Assembly (NCBI GenBank): GCA_002786025.1
Contig: NHNW01000047.1
Coordinates: forward strand, 186,001 to 250,000
Direction of reading: 5' to 3'
Origin: Zasmidium citrigriseum
Taxonomy: Eukaryota > Ascomycota > Dothideomycetes > Mycosphaerellales > Mycosphaerellaceae
DNA: 64,000 nt
Positions 24,721-35,402 of this stretch are shown here, one piece after another (the first letter of the stretch is position 1; each line of letters begins with the position of its first letter). The translations under genes were made by a program, and so were the position numbers. The notes beneath the pieces are model-generated. The model was not told the origin of the DNA. It did no database searches and saw only the letters and a program-made list of their open reading frames with translations.

Positions 24721-25309
24721 TTTATATATTAAGGATTAGATTTTTAATTTTAACTCTATATATAATACCCTCTACGATTAATTTTATATATAGAAGTTAC
24801 TTATTATATATAGATCTATAATACTTTTTAAAAATTAAATCGATTAGTATATGTTTCGTAGAGTTATTAATTTATTAGTAGCTAGCTAGGTATATAAATT
24901 TACTTACTTTCTCCCGCTAAGACTACGTACTAATATTAGTAACGTTAAACCCCCCTTCGCCTTTTAAATAATACTTTCTACGCCCTTTACGACCTTTCTT
25001 CGCTCTTATCTATTAATAATACTATTAGATCTACTATATCTATCGCTAAACTACGGCTATATTATTAGTAGGTAGTTATATAATATTCCCTTTATTTATA
25101 GTACTATTAGCTAGCTTCTTAGCGAAAAGATACTCCTTAAGGGTAGGTAGCTTACAACTATCGAATAAGCTTAATATTATACTTACGTATCCTTCTTACT
25201 CGCTACGTAGGTACGTTAGGTAGTTCTATAGTAGTATAGATACTAGGCGATACGTAGAGATAGGTTAGTACCTAGATCTTAGTATTTTACCGCTATTAAC
25301 GTACGTCTA

Positions 25310-26095
25310 GTACTTCTAGTTGTCGCCGAAGGCTATCTTAACGCTAATACGAGACTACGAGTAGAAGAAGTTAGCTCGCCGTTACTCGTTAGTTAGGTAC
25401 TACTACCCCCCTACGATTACTTAGAATAGATCGATAACGGTATAGTAAGATTAATATACTAAGTCGCCGTATAGATATATCTCTTCGTTACGCCCTATAA
25501 AGAGTCGCTATAGGCGTTATTATATACTAGAATCGGTATAGATAGACTAGTCGTTAGCTAGTCTAAGGTATAGCTCTAATATTAATACTATAAGGCCGTT
25601 AGGTACCGTTATATACTAGAACTTCTCGCTATTGTACCTATAGTAGCCCGTATAGGTTACTAATTGCCTATTACGATCCGCTAGCCTAGTATACTCGAAG
25701 AAGGTACTATCTACGAATCCCTAGAGTAATCTACCGCTATAGCTAGCTATAGTAGTCTTCTAGCTATAAGATTATAGTCTCTCGAGTATTAGACCTAGCT
25801 ACTAGTAGAGCTTCGTACCCTATTACTTATAGAGTAACTCGATAGTACTATTAAAGACTTCTAATATCTAGCTATAGCCGCGGCTAATCTAGATATTATA
25901 ATATCGCTTTAGATAGGCTAGTCGTTAATATACGAGAAATAGGGCTTTTACTAGAGAGCTCTTATAGGAGCTAAAGTAGAGATCTTCCTTACTAAGTAGT
26001 AGGCTAGCTAGTCTCTAAAGTTACTACTTTATAAACCGAGTATAGTATATAACGTTATCGTTATAGATATCGTCTAGGTCCTACTCGAAATAGTT
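25310..26095 (-). pseudogene. RIP-killed Harbinger (DDE_Tnp_4) transposase relic
   Basis: A single minus-strand frame, interrupted by stops, keeps the order of the Harbinger nuclease. A helical lead-in (ALFLVYQRLAYLKRYYNI, if TAG is read as a former CAG, then ILEVFNSTIELLYK) leads to GFVDSTFFEYTR at about 25725-25690, where family members have the first catalytic Asp in GFIDGT. Next come VTYTGYYRYNSEKF, VPNGLIV, and YGDLVY at about 25475, the second Asp motif. RRANFFYS then RISVKIAFGDN at about 25373-25318 ends the core; family members read as VRISVEWGFG, so the acidic third residue appears changed to Lys. No frameshifts were seen, only stops and substitutions. Confidence 0.72.
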
Positions 26096-26360
26096 ATATT
26101 TATATATAATCTAAGGCGCGGCTAGTAGTCTTACGTTAGCGAAGATATCTAGTAAATCGAGCTCTTCTTCTTAGGCTAGAAGAAGAGCTAGTAGTAGTAG
26201 TAGCTACCTTCTTATTATTAATAATCGCGTCTATCTACAACGCGCCTTAAATTAACTTATATCGATTAATACGCTAACCTTATTAAGCAAGCGTGTTTTA
26301 AGAGCACGGACTAGACGCTATCTAACCTTGAGAGACACCTCCGAAGGAGCCGGCGCCACC

Positions 26361-27183
26361 AACTGGCCGCTTTACTGGATTTGCTATTGTCAAGGGTTGG
26401 ACACAAAATATGGTTTAATGCTTGATGCTTGACCCGTGTTGGTGGTTGTCGCTGCCGAGGGTGGCGTCACGATCTTCGCTTAGCGAATGATCCAGCTCTG
26501 GAAAACATCATGAATCCAGGTGACTTGCTAGTTTCTGTGATGGAGATGTGATGGAGGCAGATGAGATGGCTGATCAGGATACGAGGTGAGAAAATGAAGG
26601 ATCGTCCTCATCAGTCGCCGAGGACGCTAACGTACAGGCGCCATTGAGTGCTCGTGTGTCAGACTGAGTGTCACCTAGAAAAGCAGAGAACAGTTGTTTG
26701 TCGCTCTTTGAGAAATAGTTTTCGCGAAGAAGTATACAGTAAAAAGGCGCAGCGTCATGAGTCTTCGTCTACCTAATAACCTATAGATGGCCGATTTTGC
26801 AGGTTCGACCGATGCCGTCGATCTTACTGATCCCCCATCAACTCGTTGTCCACGTATCAATCGCGCGTGGTCCAAGAACCATAAAGCACGCATTGGTCTT
26901 GCGGCAGGTCACGGCCTCCTGCGTCTGACGTGCCCATCATAGAGCGGGACTTGAAACTTGCTCCTGGTCATGCCTCCACACGTAGCCGGGTCGTGGGCGA
27001 TTCCGAGACTCGAAACGGTCGTCGGATCGTCGCACTTCCTGGGACTTGGTGACTCGTCGGGCCCTTGGAGTAGGACTTCCTACCAGACTAGTGAAGAAGG
27101 CGCGAGCCAGATGGACCAGGCTTGGAATCGATTGGGAATCTCGAGCGCCTCGATGCTCATATATGAAGGCCGTAAAGAAGTCA
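26361..27183. other. Intergenic region
   Basis: About 820 bp of ordinary composition lie between the Harbinger relic and the 3' end of the EXPERA gene. Frames of 60-100 codons exist on both strands but show no family resemblance and no consistent splice structure. I see no RNA gene. Confidence 0.5.
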
Positions 27184-28058
27184 CTACTTGGACTTCTTGC
27201 TAACCGCAGTTGCCGTTTCCAGCCCCTGAACCATCTCAGATCCAAAAACGTACATCATGTACGCTGGAATAGGAATCCAAGGTCCATTAGGAATGATCCA
27301 AAGGAAGATCAAGCTGTACCAGTCGTTGTGGCCGATGCCGTGGAATCCAGAAAACACCTCGATAAGCCCTACTATCCCGTCAGTCGGGGAATTCTCCATG
27401 CAATGATTGCTCTACGATTCAACTTACAATACAATGCCGTCTTGGCAAAAGTGATACTTGCTGTCGTATACCCAATGAGCACGGCGATGGCGGCCATGCG
27501 ACCATACACCGTTCGGCTCTCACTCAATCCACGCAACTGCCCCATCACGCTCTTGTCTGGGGCACCTCTTCCCTGGATCGGCTCTTGTTCGCCATGCGTG
27601 TATACAATGTATAGATAAACAATATATGCGAGCGTCTCAAGAATGTTGAAGAAACCTTGCGCTCCTGTCCAGCCATAACGATCATCCACAGCCGCCAGGC
27701 TGTAGGCGTAGTCAATTCTGCCGTAAAGCTCATAAGGAGACCAAATCCAATGCAGCTTTCCGCCTGGCATGGAATGAGGCCTCAACATGACATATCCGGT
27801 GTCCCAAATCACGAGGGGAAGGCTGATCGCGAGCCATATAAGCGTGAGGTTCGAGGGAGTGTGAGACCACTCTGACGATCGGCGTCGCGTGCTTGATGCG
27901 CCTGTCTTCGAGCGAGTCGAAGCAGCTGGCGACGAGAGCCTAGCGGGGGTGGCATCGTTGGCGGTCGAGTTGCGCGTGGTGCGCTTCGTGGGAGAGGGTT
28001 TAGGACTTTCGCCCGGCGATGGGTCGAAGTCGCGTGGGTGGTTTCGTGTCGCAACCAT
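27184..28058 (-). CDS. EXPERA-domain membrane protein
   Basis: Exons 28058-27428 and 27371-27184 encode 272 residues; the intron has GTAAGT/TAG borders and the join reads TKTALYLGLIEVFSGFHG with the codon restored across it (preceded by Ala-Lys). The first about 75 residues are a Ser/Thr/Pro/Arg-rich cytosolic tail. Then come four membrane segments of the EXPERA fold found in emopamil-binding protein (sterol isomerase), TM6SF and TMEM97: IWLAISLPLVIWDTGYVML, LETLAYIVYLYIVY, AIAVLIGYTTASITFAKTAL and LIFLWIIPNGPWIPIPAYMM. The FHGIGHND and IPNGPW motifs are typical. The subfamily (isomerase or sigma-2-receptor-like) is not decided; an ER location and a sterol-related role are inferred. The frame extends upstream without ATG, so I use the ATG at 28058. 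Confidence 0.82.
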
Positions 28059-29045
28059 GTTGGCGGTGTCGCGCGAGCAATGCGATTGCAATGATAGCAG
28101 TTAGAGACGGTGGAAAGGCGAGTTGGTCTCACATGGCCCGCTGGCGCATCTGGACGGGCTGATGAAGTAGAAGGCCGTCAGTCGCAAATTGAGGAGGCTG
28201 GGTCGTTCTTCCCCTCAACTCCCGCTGACGTCGGTCGCGGCGAAGTCAAACCATTTCATCTCCTGCTCCAATCACGCACCCGCGACAACACCATCGCGTA
28301 TTCGCCTGCCGTTGGACGGGATTGAACGACACCGAGATGATCGAGTTCTTCCCTTTCAGCCGGTATGATTCGAGCCGTCTGCCATCTCAAATCAAGTCCG
28401 CTCTCCGCCTCTCCGCGCCCATGGCGGCATGCCTCCAGCGCGTAACGGGGCCTAGGGGTGTCGCATGAGGCACTCCTTCGTTTTGGGAGCATCTGGTGTG
28501 AGCCAGCAGGCTGTCAACCGAGCGTCGCTCTGATCGTAGGAGGGGTGGAAAAGGTAGGCAGTGCTACATATTTTGCTCACACAGTCCTCTAGCCTCGCTC
28601 TATTTTCGACAAGAGACGTTCGAACGAGATGCCAACAAGAGTCGAGAGCACGACGAATGTCAATCCTTGCCCACAACTGACTGGAATGGAAGCCGCCGGG
28701 TGTGGCTCCATTCTGCGCTCGTGTTGGACGTTTTGTCTATACTAAGACTTCGGCATTGCTTGAATGAGCCATCATGCACGAATGATACCGGAAGTCGACA
28801 ACGTGAGGCCGCCTAGAAGACCGGTCAATGAATGGCGGTCCGTCTTCTTGCTGCTCCAGCCACTACTTTCTAACGGGCACCACGGCCAACCAACGACACG
28901 GGTGCTTTTCGAGTCTGCTACGCCACACTGAGGACCGAACCGACAGACGGTGGGTTCCTTCGGCCTGGATGTTTCGAGACCTTGTTCTACGAAGGAGTTG
29001 GTTTTAAGTGAGTGATAACCGAGCCTCGGCCGAGCCACCCCCTTA
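28059..29045. other. Intergenic region ending at RIP block 3
   Basis: It contains the promoter side of the EXPERA gene, then about 700 bp with only short unsupported frames. One minus-strand frame at 28772-29068 crosses into the RIP block and is not convincing. Confidence 0.5.
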
Positions 29046-30950
29046 GGCATTCTAACTACTATTAACACTACTACACACGCATTTGCACACTAAAATAGAT
29101 GTATATCGTAGTCTAAGTTCCTATCTATCTAGCTATACTAGTAATTATTACCCCTATTAGCTAAACAACGCCTAATCTTCTTATCTAAACTATTAATCTA
29201 CTTCCTTACTTAATCTATATAATTCTTGCCTAACTTATACTATTCCTTAGTCTATTATTACTTATACTCTTTAGTAGTCTTAGAGGGGTTAAAATTAGTA
29301 GTAATATACCTCCTTAGCTATAGCTAGGCATACTTAATAGCGTTAAACTCCGGTGAAGTAGATAGATAGAACTACTTCTATATATTGTTAAAGGAGTAGT
29401 AATCCTTAGCTATCTATAACTTATAGGCTAGGGCTCTATCCTTAAGTACTTAGTAGTCCTTACTATACTTCTCTTTAAGCGATAGGACCTAAGGAATAAG
29501 TAGTAGTTTAAGGATAACCTCTTTATACCTATATCTATCGATACTACCCCTCTTACGGTTATTACGCTTATATAGCTTAGCCTCTACTACCTTCTTCTAC
29601 CTCTTCCTTCTTCTAGTACGTATATTAATCTATAAGGAGCTTATTTAAGTTAATACCCCTACTACTACCCTATCTTAGTTCTCTTAAAGAAGGTTAAGGG
29701 TAGCCTAAGCCTTCTCTTCCTTAGTCTCTTTCTTCTAGTAGTAATATAGGCTAACCTTATTATAGTAGAAGGCTCTATAAAACTAGATTTATATATAGTA
29801 AGGAACCTTCTTTTTTGTAAAGTTATAAGCCTCTTTATTTAAAAGCTACGCCCTCTATAGACTACGTTAGGCTCTAACCTTAGCTAGAGTCTTATCTATA
29901 AAGATAATCTTTATCTAGTCTACCTTAGTTTAAGGGTTATTAGGGTTATAGGCTAGATACTACTTATAGCGAGCCTTCTTCTACACTTCTATAAGCTTAG
30001 TCTTCTAAGCCTATACCCTTCTTATATACCTAGCCTTATAGAGATAGCTCTTAAATAATAACTCTAAGATCTTAGGTACTCTAGTATCCTTAAGCTCCTT
30101 CTAAAGGTAACCTATTAAGATATAGTAGCTAGCCTATGCCTTACGGTATGCCTTATCTTATGTAGTAATCTTAACAACCTTCCTTCGTTGCTTAAGAGTA
30201 AGTTTCTTAGGCCTACTAGTCCTTAGCTTATCCTCGTATACCTAGGGATTAAAAATAGTAGTTTCTAGCTCCTATACTCTTTACTTAATTTTTTGGTAGG
30301 CTACGCTTATTATGTTCTAAGGAATACCTATCCTTTAATAAAGAGACTATTATAAGACTCTAGAATCTAGAGATCTAGTAATATATACTCTCTAAGTAGG
30401 TAAAAGCTCCCTACGCCCTATCTTAGGTACCCTTTCCTTTTAACCCTTATAGTGTCTTATTACTCGATACTAAGGCATTCTCTAACTCTTTAATACGCTA
30501 TAATACCCTCTCTAACGCCTATTATTACGTATTAAGTTATTGCTCTAAGCTTTCTACCTTTTCTATAAGGTCTTTAAAGGTAGAGGGTTTAAGGAAGGAT
30601 AGTAGGCTTCTAGCTAGTCTTTCGTACTTTCTCTTAAGTCTTTACTCCTACTAGGCACGGGGTATTAGAGACTAACTATTAGGCACTTCTAGATAAGCTC
30701 TATACATTATATAAGGGTGTTGTTATAATATAAAAGGTAGTAGAAGGTAGGTAGAAGCCTATTGTTTACTTGTTTACCTCTACCGGCCGAATTTCGGTTA
30801 TTATAAACCTTAAACTAGCTCCTTCGTATAGCCGACTAATAGATACTATATTAAGTAGTGTACAATCTTATTAGACAAACTATACTTAGCTACTCGTAGC
30901 CGCGATGTTCCTAGCTATGTATAACTCCGGAAAGGGTATATCGTAAAGGT
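29046..30950 (-). repeat. RIP-killed repeat of unknown family
   Basis: CA and TG are again strongly depleted and both strands carry dense stops. On the minus strand a frame can be read through stops. It starts near 30710 (MYRAYLEVPNS) and continues into a charged helical region (LKRKYERLARSLLSFLKP, then FKDLIEKVESLEQ and RIKELENALVSSN) that looks like a coiled coil. A Lys/Tyr-rich tail ends near 29050. This is not a family I recognise, and no inverted or long terminal repeats were found at the edges. Confidence 0.6.
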
Positions 30951-31381
30951 TATGAATAAGAGCGACTAGGGCAGAATAGAAGAATCCTCTGGCCGCTAAG
31001 TCCGCAAAATCGGAAACACCGCCTCAACACAGCAGGAAGGGGCCATCTTTGAGGCTCCTCAGCTCACTAGACCGGATTTAGGCTGCGCTGTTGGCCGAAG
31101 GGCCTCTGGAGAGTCTACTGAGCGTTCCGGCCGGAAAGACACAATGTAACGGCGTCCTTTTGGCCAGCGTCCCATAGGCCCCAAGGCTTAGAAAGCCGCT
31201 CCTTGACACTTATTCACCGCCGGGAGCTGGACCAACAACACAGACAGCGCTGCGGCTGATCCATTCGAATGGCGGCGATGCTTCAACAATGTCCTGCTTG
31301 GGAGTTCGCACGAAATGCGTGGCGACGGAGTGAGGTGATATTATGGCACAATGCGTCTTTGGACCTTGACAATCGTCAGCA
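30951..31381. other. Promoter side of the hydrolase gene
   Basis: This is the transition from RIP DNA to normal DNA, near 30950. It holds no supported gene; the frame at 31269 is a shadow of the hydrolase region. Confidence 0.5.
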
Positions 31382-32224
31382 ATGGCGTGGCCGAATGTTT
31401 ACAGTCTGGATACACGTCAGCTCGAGCGAAGACCTCCAACACGACCAAGACCGACAATCGTGATAGCTCACGATGCCTTCCACACACCAGCGCATTTCGA
31501 ACAACTCCAGCAAGCGCTCGCCAGAGCTGGTTTTAGGGTCATCGTCCCTCAACTTCCATCCTCTGGTGTGGCGGCTCAATCAGCGACCCTTGAGGACGAT
31601 ATCCAGACGCTGGTGACCTATAGCCAATCTGAGATCGACAACGGGAACAATGTTGTCCTGGTGGCACACGGGTACGGCAGTATTCCAGGTTGTGCAGCAG
31701 CCGAACGACTCAATCGATACTCCCTCGATCGACCGCGGACAGGGCATGTAATGAAGTTGATCCTCATCGCCGGAGTCATCTCTCGGCCGAATGAGAGTTA
31801 CTACGACTCTGTCGAAGCATCATGGGCTGTTGCTAGGGTAAATATCCAACTTCCAGACCTTTTATGTATGGGTACTGATCGAGAACAGGACAGCGTCGTT
31901 GGCGTCATGAAGCCTGACAACGTCTTCTACAACGACTGCACCTCAGACGTTACCACGACTGCCCTCACTCACATGCGTCCCCAAAGCGAGGGAAGCTTAT
32001 GGGCCAAGTCAACATCGCTAGGATGGAGCAGCATACCCACTCTGTACGTCGTTTGTGAGGCGGACCAAGCCATCGCTCCCAGTCTTCAGAGATCGTTTGT
32101 GGGTATGCTCCAGTCGTTCAATCGCTATGCGGCGGTAACTTCACTCAATGCCGGCCACTCTCCATATCTTTCTAGGACGAGGGAAGTTGCTTCACTTATC
32201 GCGAGGCAAATATTAGAGCAATAG
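31382..32224 (+). CDS. Alpha/beta hydrolase with replaced nucleophile
   Basis: A single exon encodes 280 residues with the alpha/beta-hydrolase fold. It opens with TIVIAHDAFHTPAHFEQL, where relatives have the oxyanion-hole strand and a TPxHF motif, followed by VIVPQLPSSG. The nucleophile elbow, normally GHSxGG, reads VAHGYGSIPG with Gly97 (GGG codon) in the serine position. The other members of the triad seem present: Asp228 in CEADQAIAP and His259 in NAGHSPYLS. Family members are small esterases and related hydrolases acting on methyl esters and aryl compounds. With serine missing, this one may be inactive, use Ser100 instead, or have a binding role. No signal peptide is seen. The ATG at 31382 gives a normal family N-terminus. 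Confidence 0.8.
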   Translation: MAWPNVYSLDTRQLERRPPTRPRPTIVIAHDAFHTPAHFEQLQQALARAGFRVIVPQLPSSGVAAQSATLEDDIQTLVTYSQSEIDNGNNVVLVAHGYGSIPGCAAAERLNRYSLDRPRTGHVMKLILIAGVISRPNESYYDSVEASWAVARVNIQLPDLLCMGTDREQDSVVGVMKPDNVFYNDCTSDVTTTALTHMRPQSEGSLWAKSTSLGWSSIPTLYVVCEADQAIAPSLQRSFVGMLQSFNRYAAVTSLNAGHSPYLSRTREVASLIARQILEQ

Positions 32225-33483
32225 CGATTCAGGCGCTGGTTTCAAAAAGCATTTCACGGCGAAGAGGCATGGCATTGAATGGATAGATGGCAGGGCATTC
32301 AGCAGTGGATCGGATGGGCAGCTCGTGGGTTTTCACATTGTTTCATTTACGCTTTTGTTGCATACTTTCGTTGATGGGCACTGTTTTCCATATTCTGTCG
32401 CATCTATTGACGCTTTTAAAAACGCAGACGTATTCGCACACCTTGGCTCCCCCCCTTCACGAATCAACCCTCATGGTTTCCTTCCATCGTACAGCGCACG
32501 CTCACATTGTTTCAGCTCACTGACTGTCGAAAAGATTCAGTACTTGCGGCCGAGATCATGTCGGCGTCACGACCTGCGTCCGACTCTTCGCAGTCGACCC
32601 CAAAGCAAAACAATGTGCTGAAGCAGCATACAACGTCGAATCACCCCAGGTCTCAAACGTCCACGCGCTGGCTTCGAAAAGTCGACTACCACCCCAAGTC
32701 TCGACTCCGATTCTAAATGTCGAAGTCGTGATGCTGTCGGCGATGATGTTGGCCCGGATGGAACGTTCGCATGGGAAATCTAGACATGTGAATCCGGCCG
32801 CTAGATTTGGTGTGGCTTTCTAACGATCTTTGGGTAAGGCGATGGTTCTGCTGGTTGATGTCTCTATATTTTCTCGTGGTCCAACTTCTGTTGTGCTGAA
32901 GAAGCCGTTGTCGGGGCCAGGTTTCGACAGGTGGACGTTGTCCGGAGCGGTCATTGGGAAGCCAGACATGGCTAGTGTTGTGATGAGAGGACAGCAAATG
33001 GGAAGACACAGGGCAGGAAAGAACGAAATTCACCAATCACATGTTCAAACAGAGGCCTACAACATCATACTCACTGGCAAGAGTATGTGTTTGCAGGCTA
33101 TCGACCCGGCGACCACATGCTTTCATGCGCCACACCGGGATGCGATGCCGCGAAAGTCAGAGTGAGCAGACGCCACAACGCATCATCTGTGATCGCATTT
33201 CCCGCTTGGAGCTTGGTGGGAACATGAAAGTTGGAACTTGGAAGAGTTGCATGTGAAAATGAGGTGGAGAGATCTCTTGTGAGCACCTGCATGTGCTGTC
33301 GCGATTGGCCGTGACATCGTCGTTACGTATGTACCTAGTACCACGCGATCGAGGAAGCAAGGGCGTGTTTTTTGATTCAACGCTTGTTCTTTACTTCACT
33401 TCTTTCCCATCAACTTCGAAGGCCATTGTGAAACGCCTTGAACTTGACACAACTCCTCCATCAAACAAGAACAGACACATACC
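32225..33483. other. Intergenic region with possible small minus-strand gene
   Basis: No family-supported gene is seen in about 1.26 kb. The best candidate is a minus-strand frame from an ATG at 32969 to a TGA at 32556, interrupted only by TAG at 32822-32820. A GT...TAG stretch of exactly 66 bp would remove that stop, but its GTTGGA donor is poor. A 14-codon duplication (ETWG-containing) lies at 32706-32664 and 32657-32616. The remaining plus-strand frames look like shadows. Confidence 0.4.
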
Positions 33484-34189
33484 ATGGCGCAGTACCAGCC
33501 GTTCTACACCGACAACTTGTCGACTCCTCTCCGGGTTGCCCAGGTCGTTGGTCTGACATCTACTGTGAGTCCTCGACGAGATGAAGATGTGCTGTGGATG
33601 GTCGGCTCACTCATGTTCAGGCCTTCCTCGCTGGAAAGACCTTCACCTCAAGCTTCTCGACGGTCCCTGCTCTCATGCTCGCCCCGGCGCCTCTGCTCGC
33701 AAAGCAATGGAAGAAGCAGTTTGATGCGGACAAGATCGTAGCCCCAGCGGTTGCACTCTTCAGCTCGATCACCTTCGGCTACATCGCCTACAGAGGTACG
33801 GCGTGCGATGAAAGATGCTTGCCAGTAGACTGACGATACTTGCAGACACCGCCTGGACCAAGACATCGATCCTCTACGCCAGCTCTGCCTCACTCCTTCT
33901 GTCGCTCGTGCCGTACACTTTCCTGCTGGGCGAGCCGATCAACAAGAAGCTTGAGGACAAGGAGCGCAACCTTGCGAGCGCCTCCCTCACCGACGCGTCT
34001 GCGGAAGCTGGCATCTCGAAGGAAGAGACTGTGCACTCTCTGGTAGACAAGTGGGCCACGATCAACCTTGGTCGATTCGCTGTTGCAGCGATCTCTGCCG
34101 CTATGGCTACGTGGGCAGCTGTCGACAGGAGTGAGGTCGTGCCTGCTGTGGCCCGCTTCACTTTGGGCGCCGACCGAATGGGACACTAG
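33484..34189 (+). CDS. DUF1772 / anthrone-oxygenase-like membrane protein
   Basis: Exons 33484-33564, 33621-33795 and 33846-34189 encode 199 residues. Introns have GTGAGT/CAG and GTACGG/CAG borders, and the second join gives YIAYRDTAWTKTSILYASSA. Four hydrophobic segments are visible, the first near residue 18-45 and the last near 170-190. The LLSLVPYTFLLGEPINKKL segment is typical of DUF1772 (Pfam PF08592). Some members of that family are anthrone oxygenases in polyketide pathways, such as HypC of the aflatoxin pathway; others have no known role. No polyketide synthase lies in this window, so a pathway role is not supported. It is probably a small integral membrane protein of the ER. Confidence 0.8.
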
Positions 34190-35402
34190 ATGATGCGGGA
34201 GAGCGTTCAGAACGAGCATCAAATATCCGTGGTTCGTACGATGCACCACGGCGAATGTAGACTAGGATCGGGTATCAGCATCGAGAGCGGACTCCTCTCC
34301 TATCCAGCATGTAGCTATAGAGGAGTCAGCAGCACATGGAACAGCCATAACCAACCACGAATGATGCGTTCCATGGAACATGCCTTCACGGCCACGCTTT
34401 CCACGCTTCCTCGGCCTCCCGGAGCTGAATGTCTGGCTCTCTTCTCCGAAGAACCAAAGCTGCGCAGTGAGTTGAAAGATGGATCGTGGTGTGATTCGCC
34501 GAAGCTGCAAAGAGAAGCGTGCGCGGCTGGCTCCCCGGTTGCTATGGAGGCCTGCATTAGCTTCGGTGACAATGTTTACATCAATACTCATCACGGCGGG
34601 CGAGGTGCATCGAATGCAAACGTGGCCACACCGTATATGCGGTGAGCAGTCTGCAACTTCTTCTAGTTGCATGGTCGTTGCAGGAAGAACGTGAGACCGG
34701 CAAATGAAGCCATTTTCGAAATGCCGGCGCTTCTGGCGCAGCAAATGGCAACGTTGTTTTAGCGGCTCTTTTTCCTATTCGCCGCCGCGTCACCTTTAGA
34801 CGAGAACTGCTGCTTTGTTGACAGCTCCCTCGCGCTGTGAAAAGAATGCTTGTCCCAAGTCATAGAGAGGCGAGGTCAAGTGCTGGTGGTCTTGAGACGA
34901 CTCGATTGAGTGAATGGTGAAGTGCCGGGATCATCAAGTGTTGGCCGGCCGGTGACGTGGGCATCCCGCCATCTGTTTCTGGCCAAGCGGAGAAGGAAGC
35001 TAATCGTCCTGGACCAAAACCAAACACAAGGAACCCCATCCTTGCGTCTTCGACCACAACTGACAACCCGCACAACAACGTCCTCGCCCGCTCGAATTCT
35101 GTTCCGCCATTGGAGATTCGTTGGAGTTTGGGCGTTTTTGTGGAGGGTCTGTCCGTCTGCCGTTTGCGACACCGCGAGCAACACCACTTTTTGCGAAAGT
35201 CGCCAGCCATCATCTTACGAACCCCGTCACCCCAGGAGCCCGACAACATCACGCCATCCAACCAAGAGACGACTCTATGCATCCGCTAAGAAGACCGCGA
35301 CGTCGAGATAGCATCCATACCTCCCACGACCGGTCGTAGCGCCGCTACCACAACCGCCTGAAACACACCACCCGCCTGTCTCGAAGGCGTGACGGGTGAG
35401 GA
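34190..35402. other. Intergenic region, likely promoter and 5' UTR
   Basis: About 1.2 kb precede the coiled-coil membrane protein gene. Several frames of 70-160 codons overlap on both strands without family resemblance. I see no RNA gene or repeat. Confidence 0.45.

Larger units (their letters stand above)
22961..26360. mobile_element. RIP-killed PIF/Harbinger DNA transposon
   Basis: A block with the same CA/TG depletion as the first one runs from about 22976 to 26300. It contains a minus-strand Harbinger transposase relic and a plus-strand second frame, so two convergent genes as in many Harbinger elements. The proposed ends are GGTGGCGCC at 22961 and its complement GGCGCCACC at 26352-26360. 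They are tentative because the right end lies some 50 bp outside the mutated tract and the flanking 3 bp (TTA and AAC) do not match as a target duplication. Confidence 0.65.
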
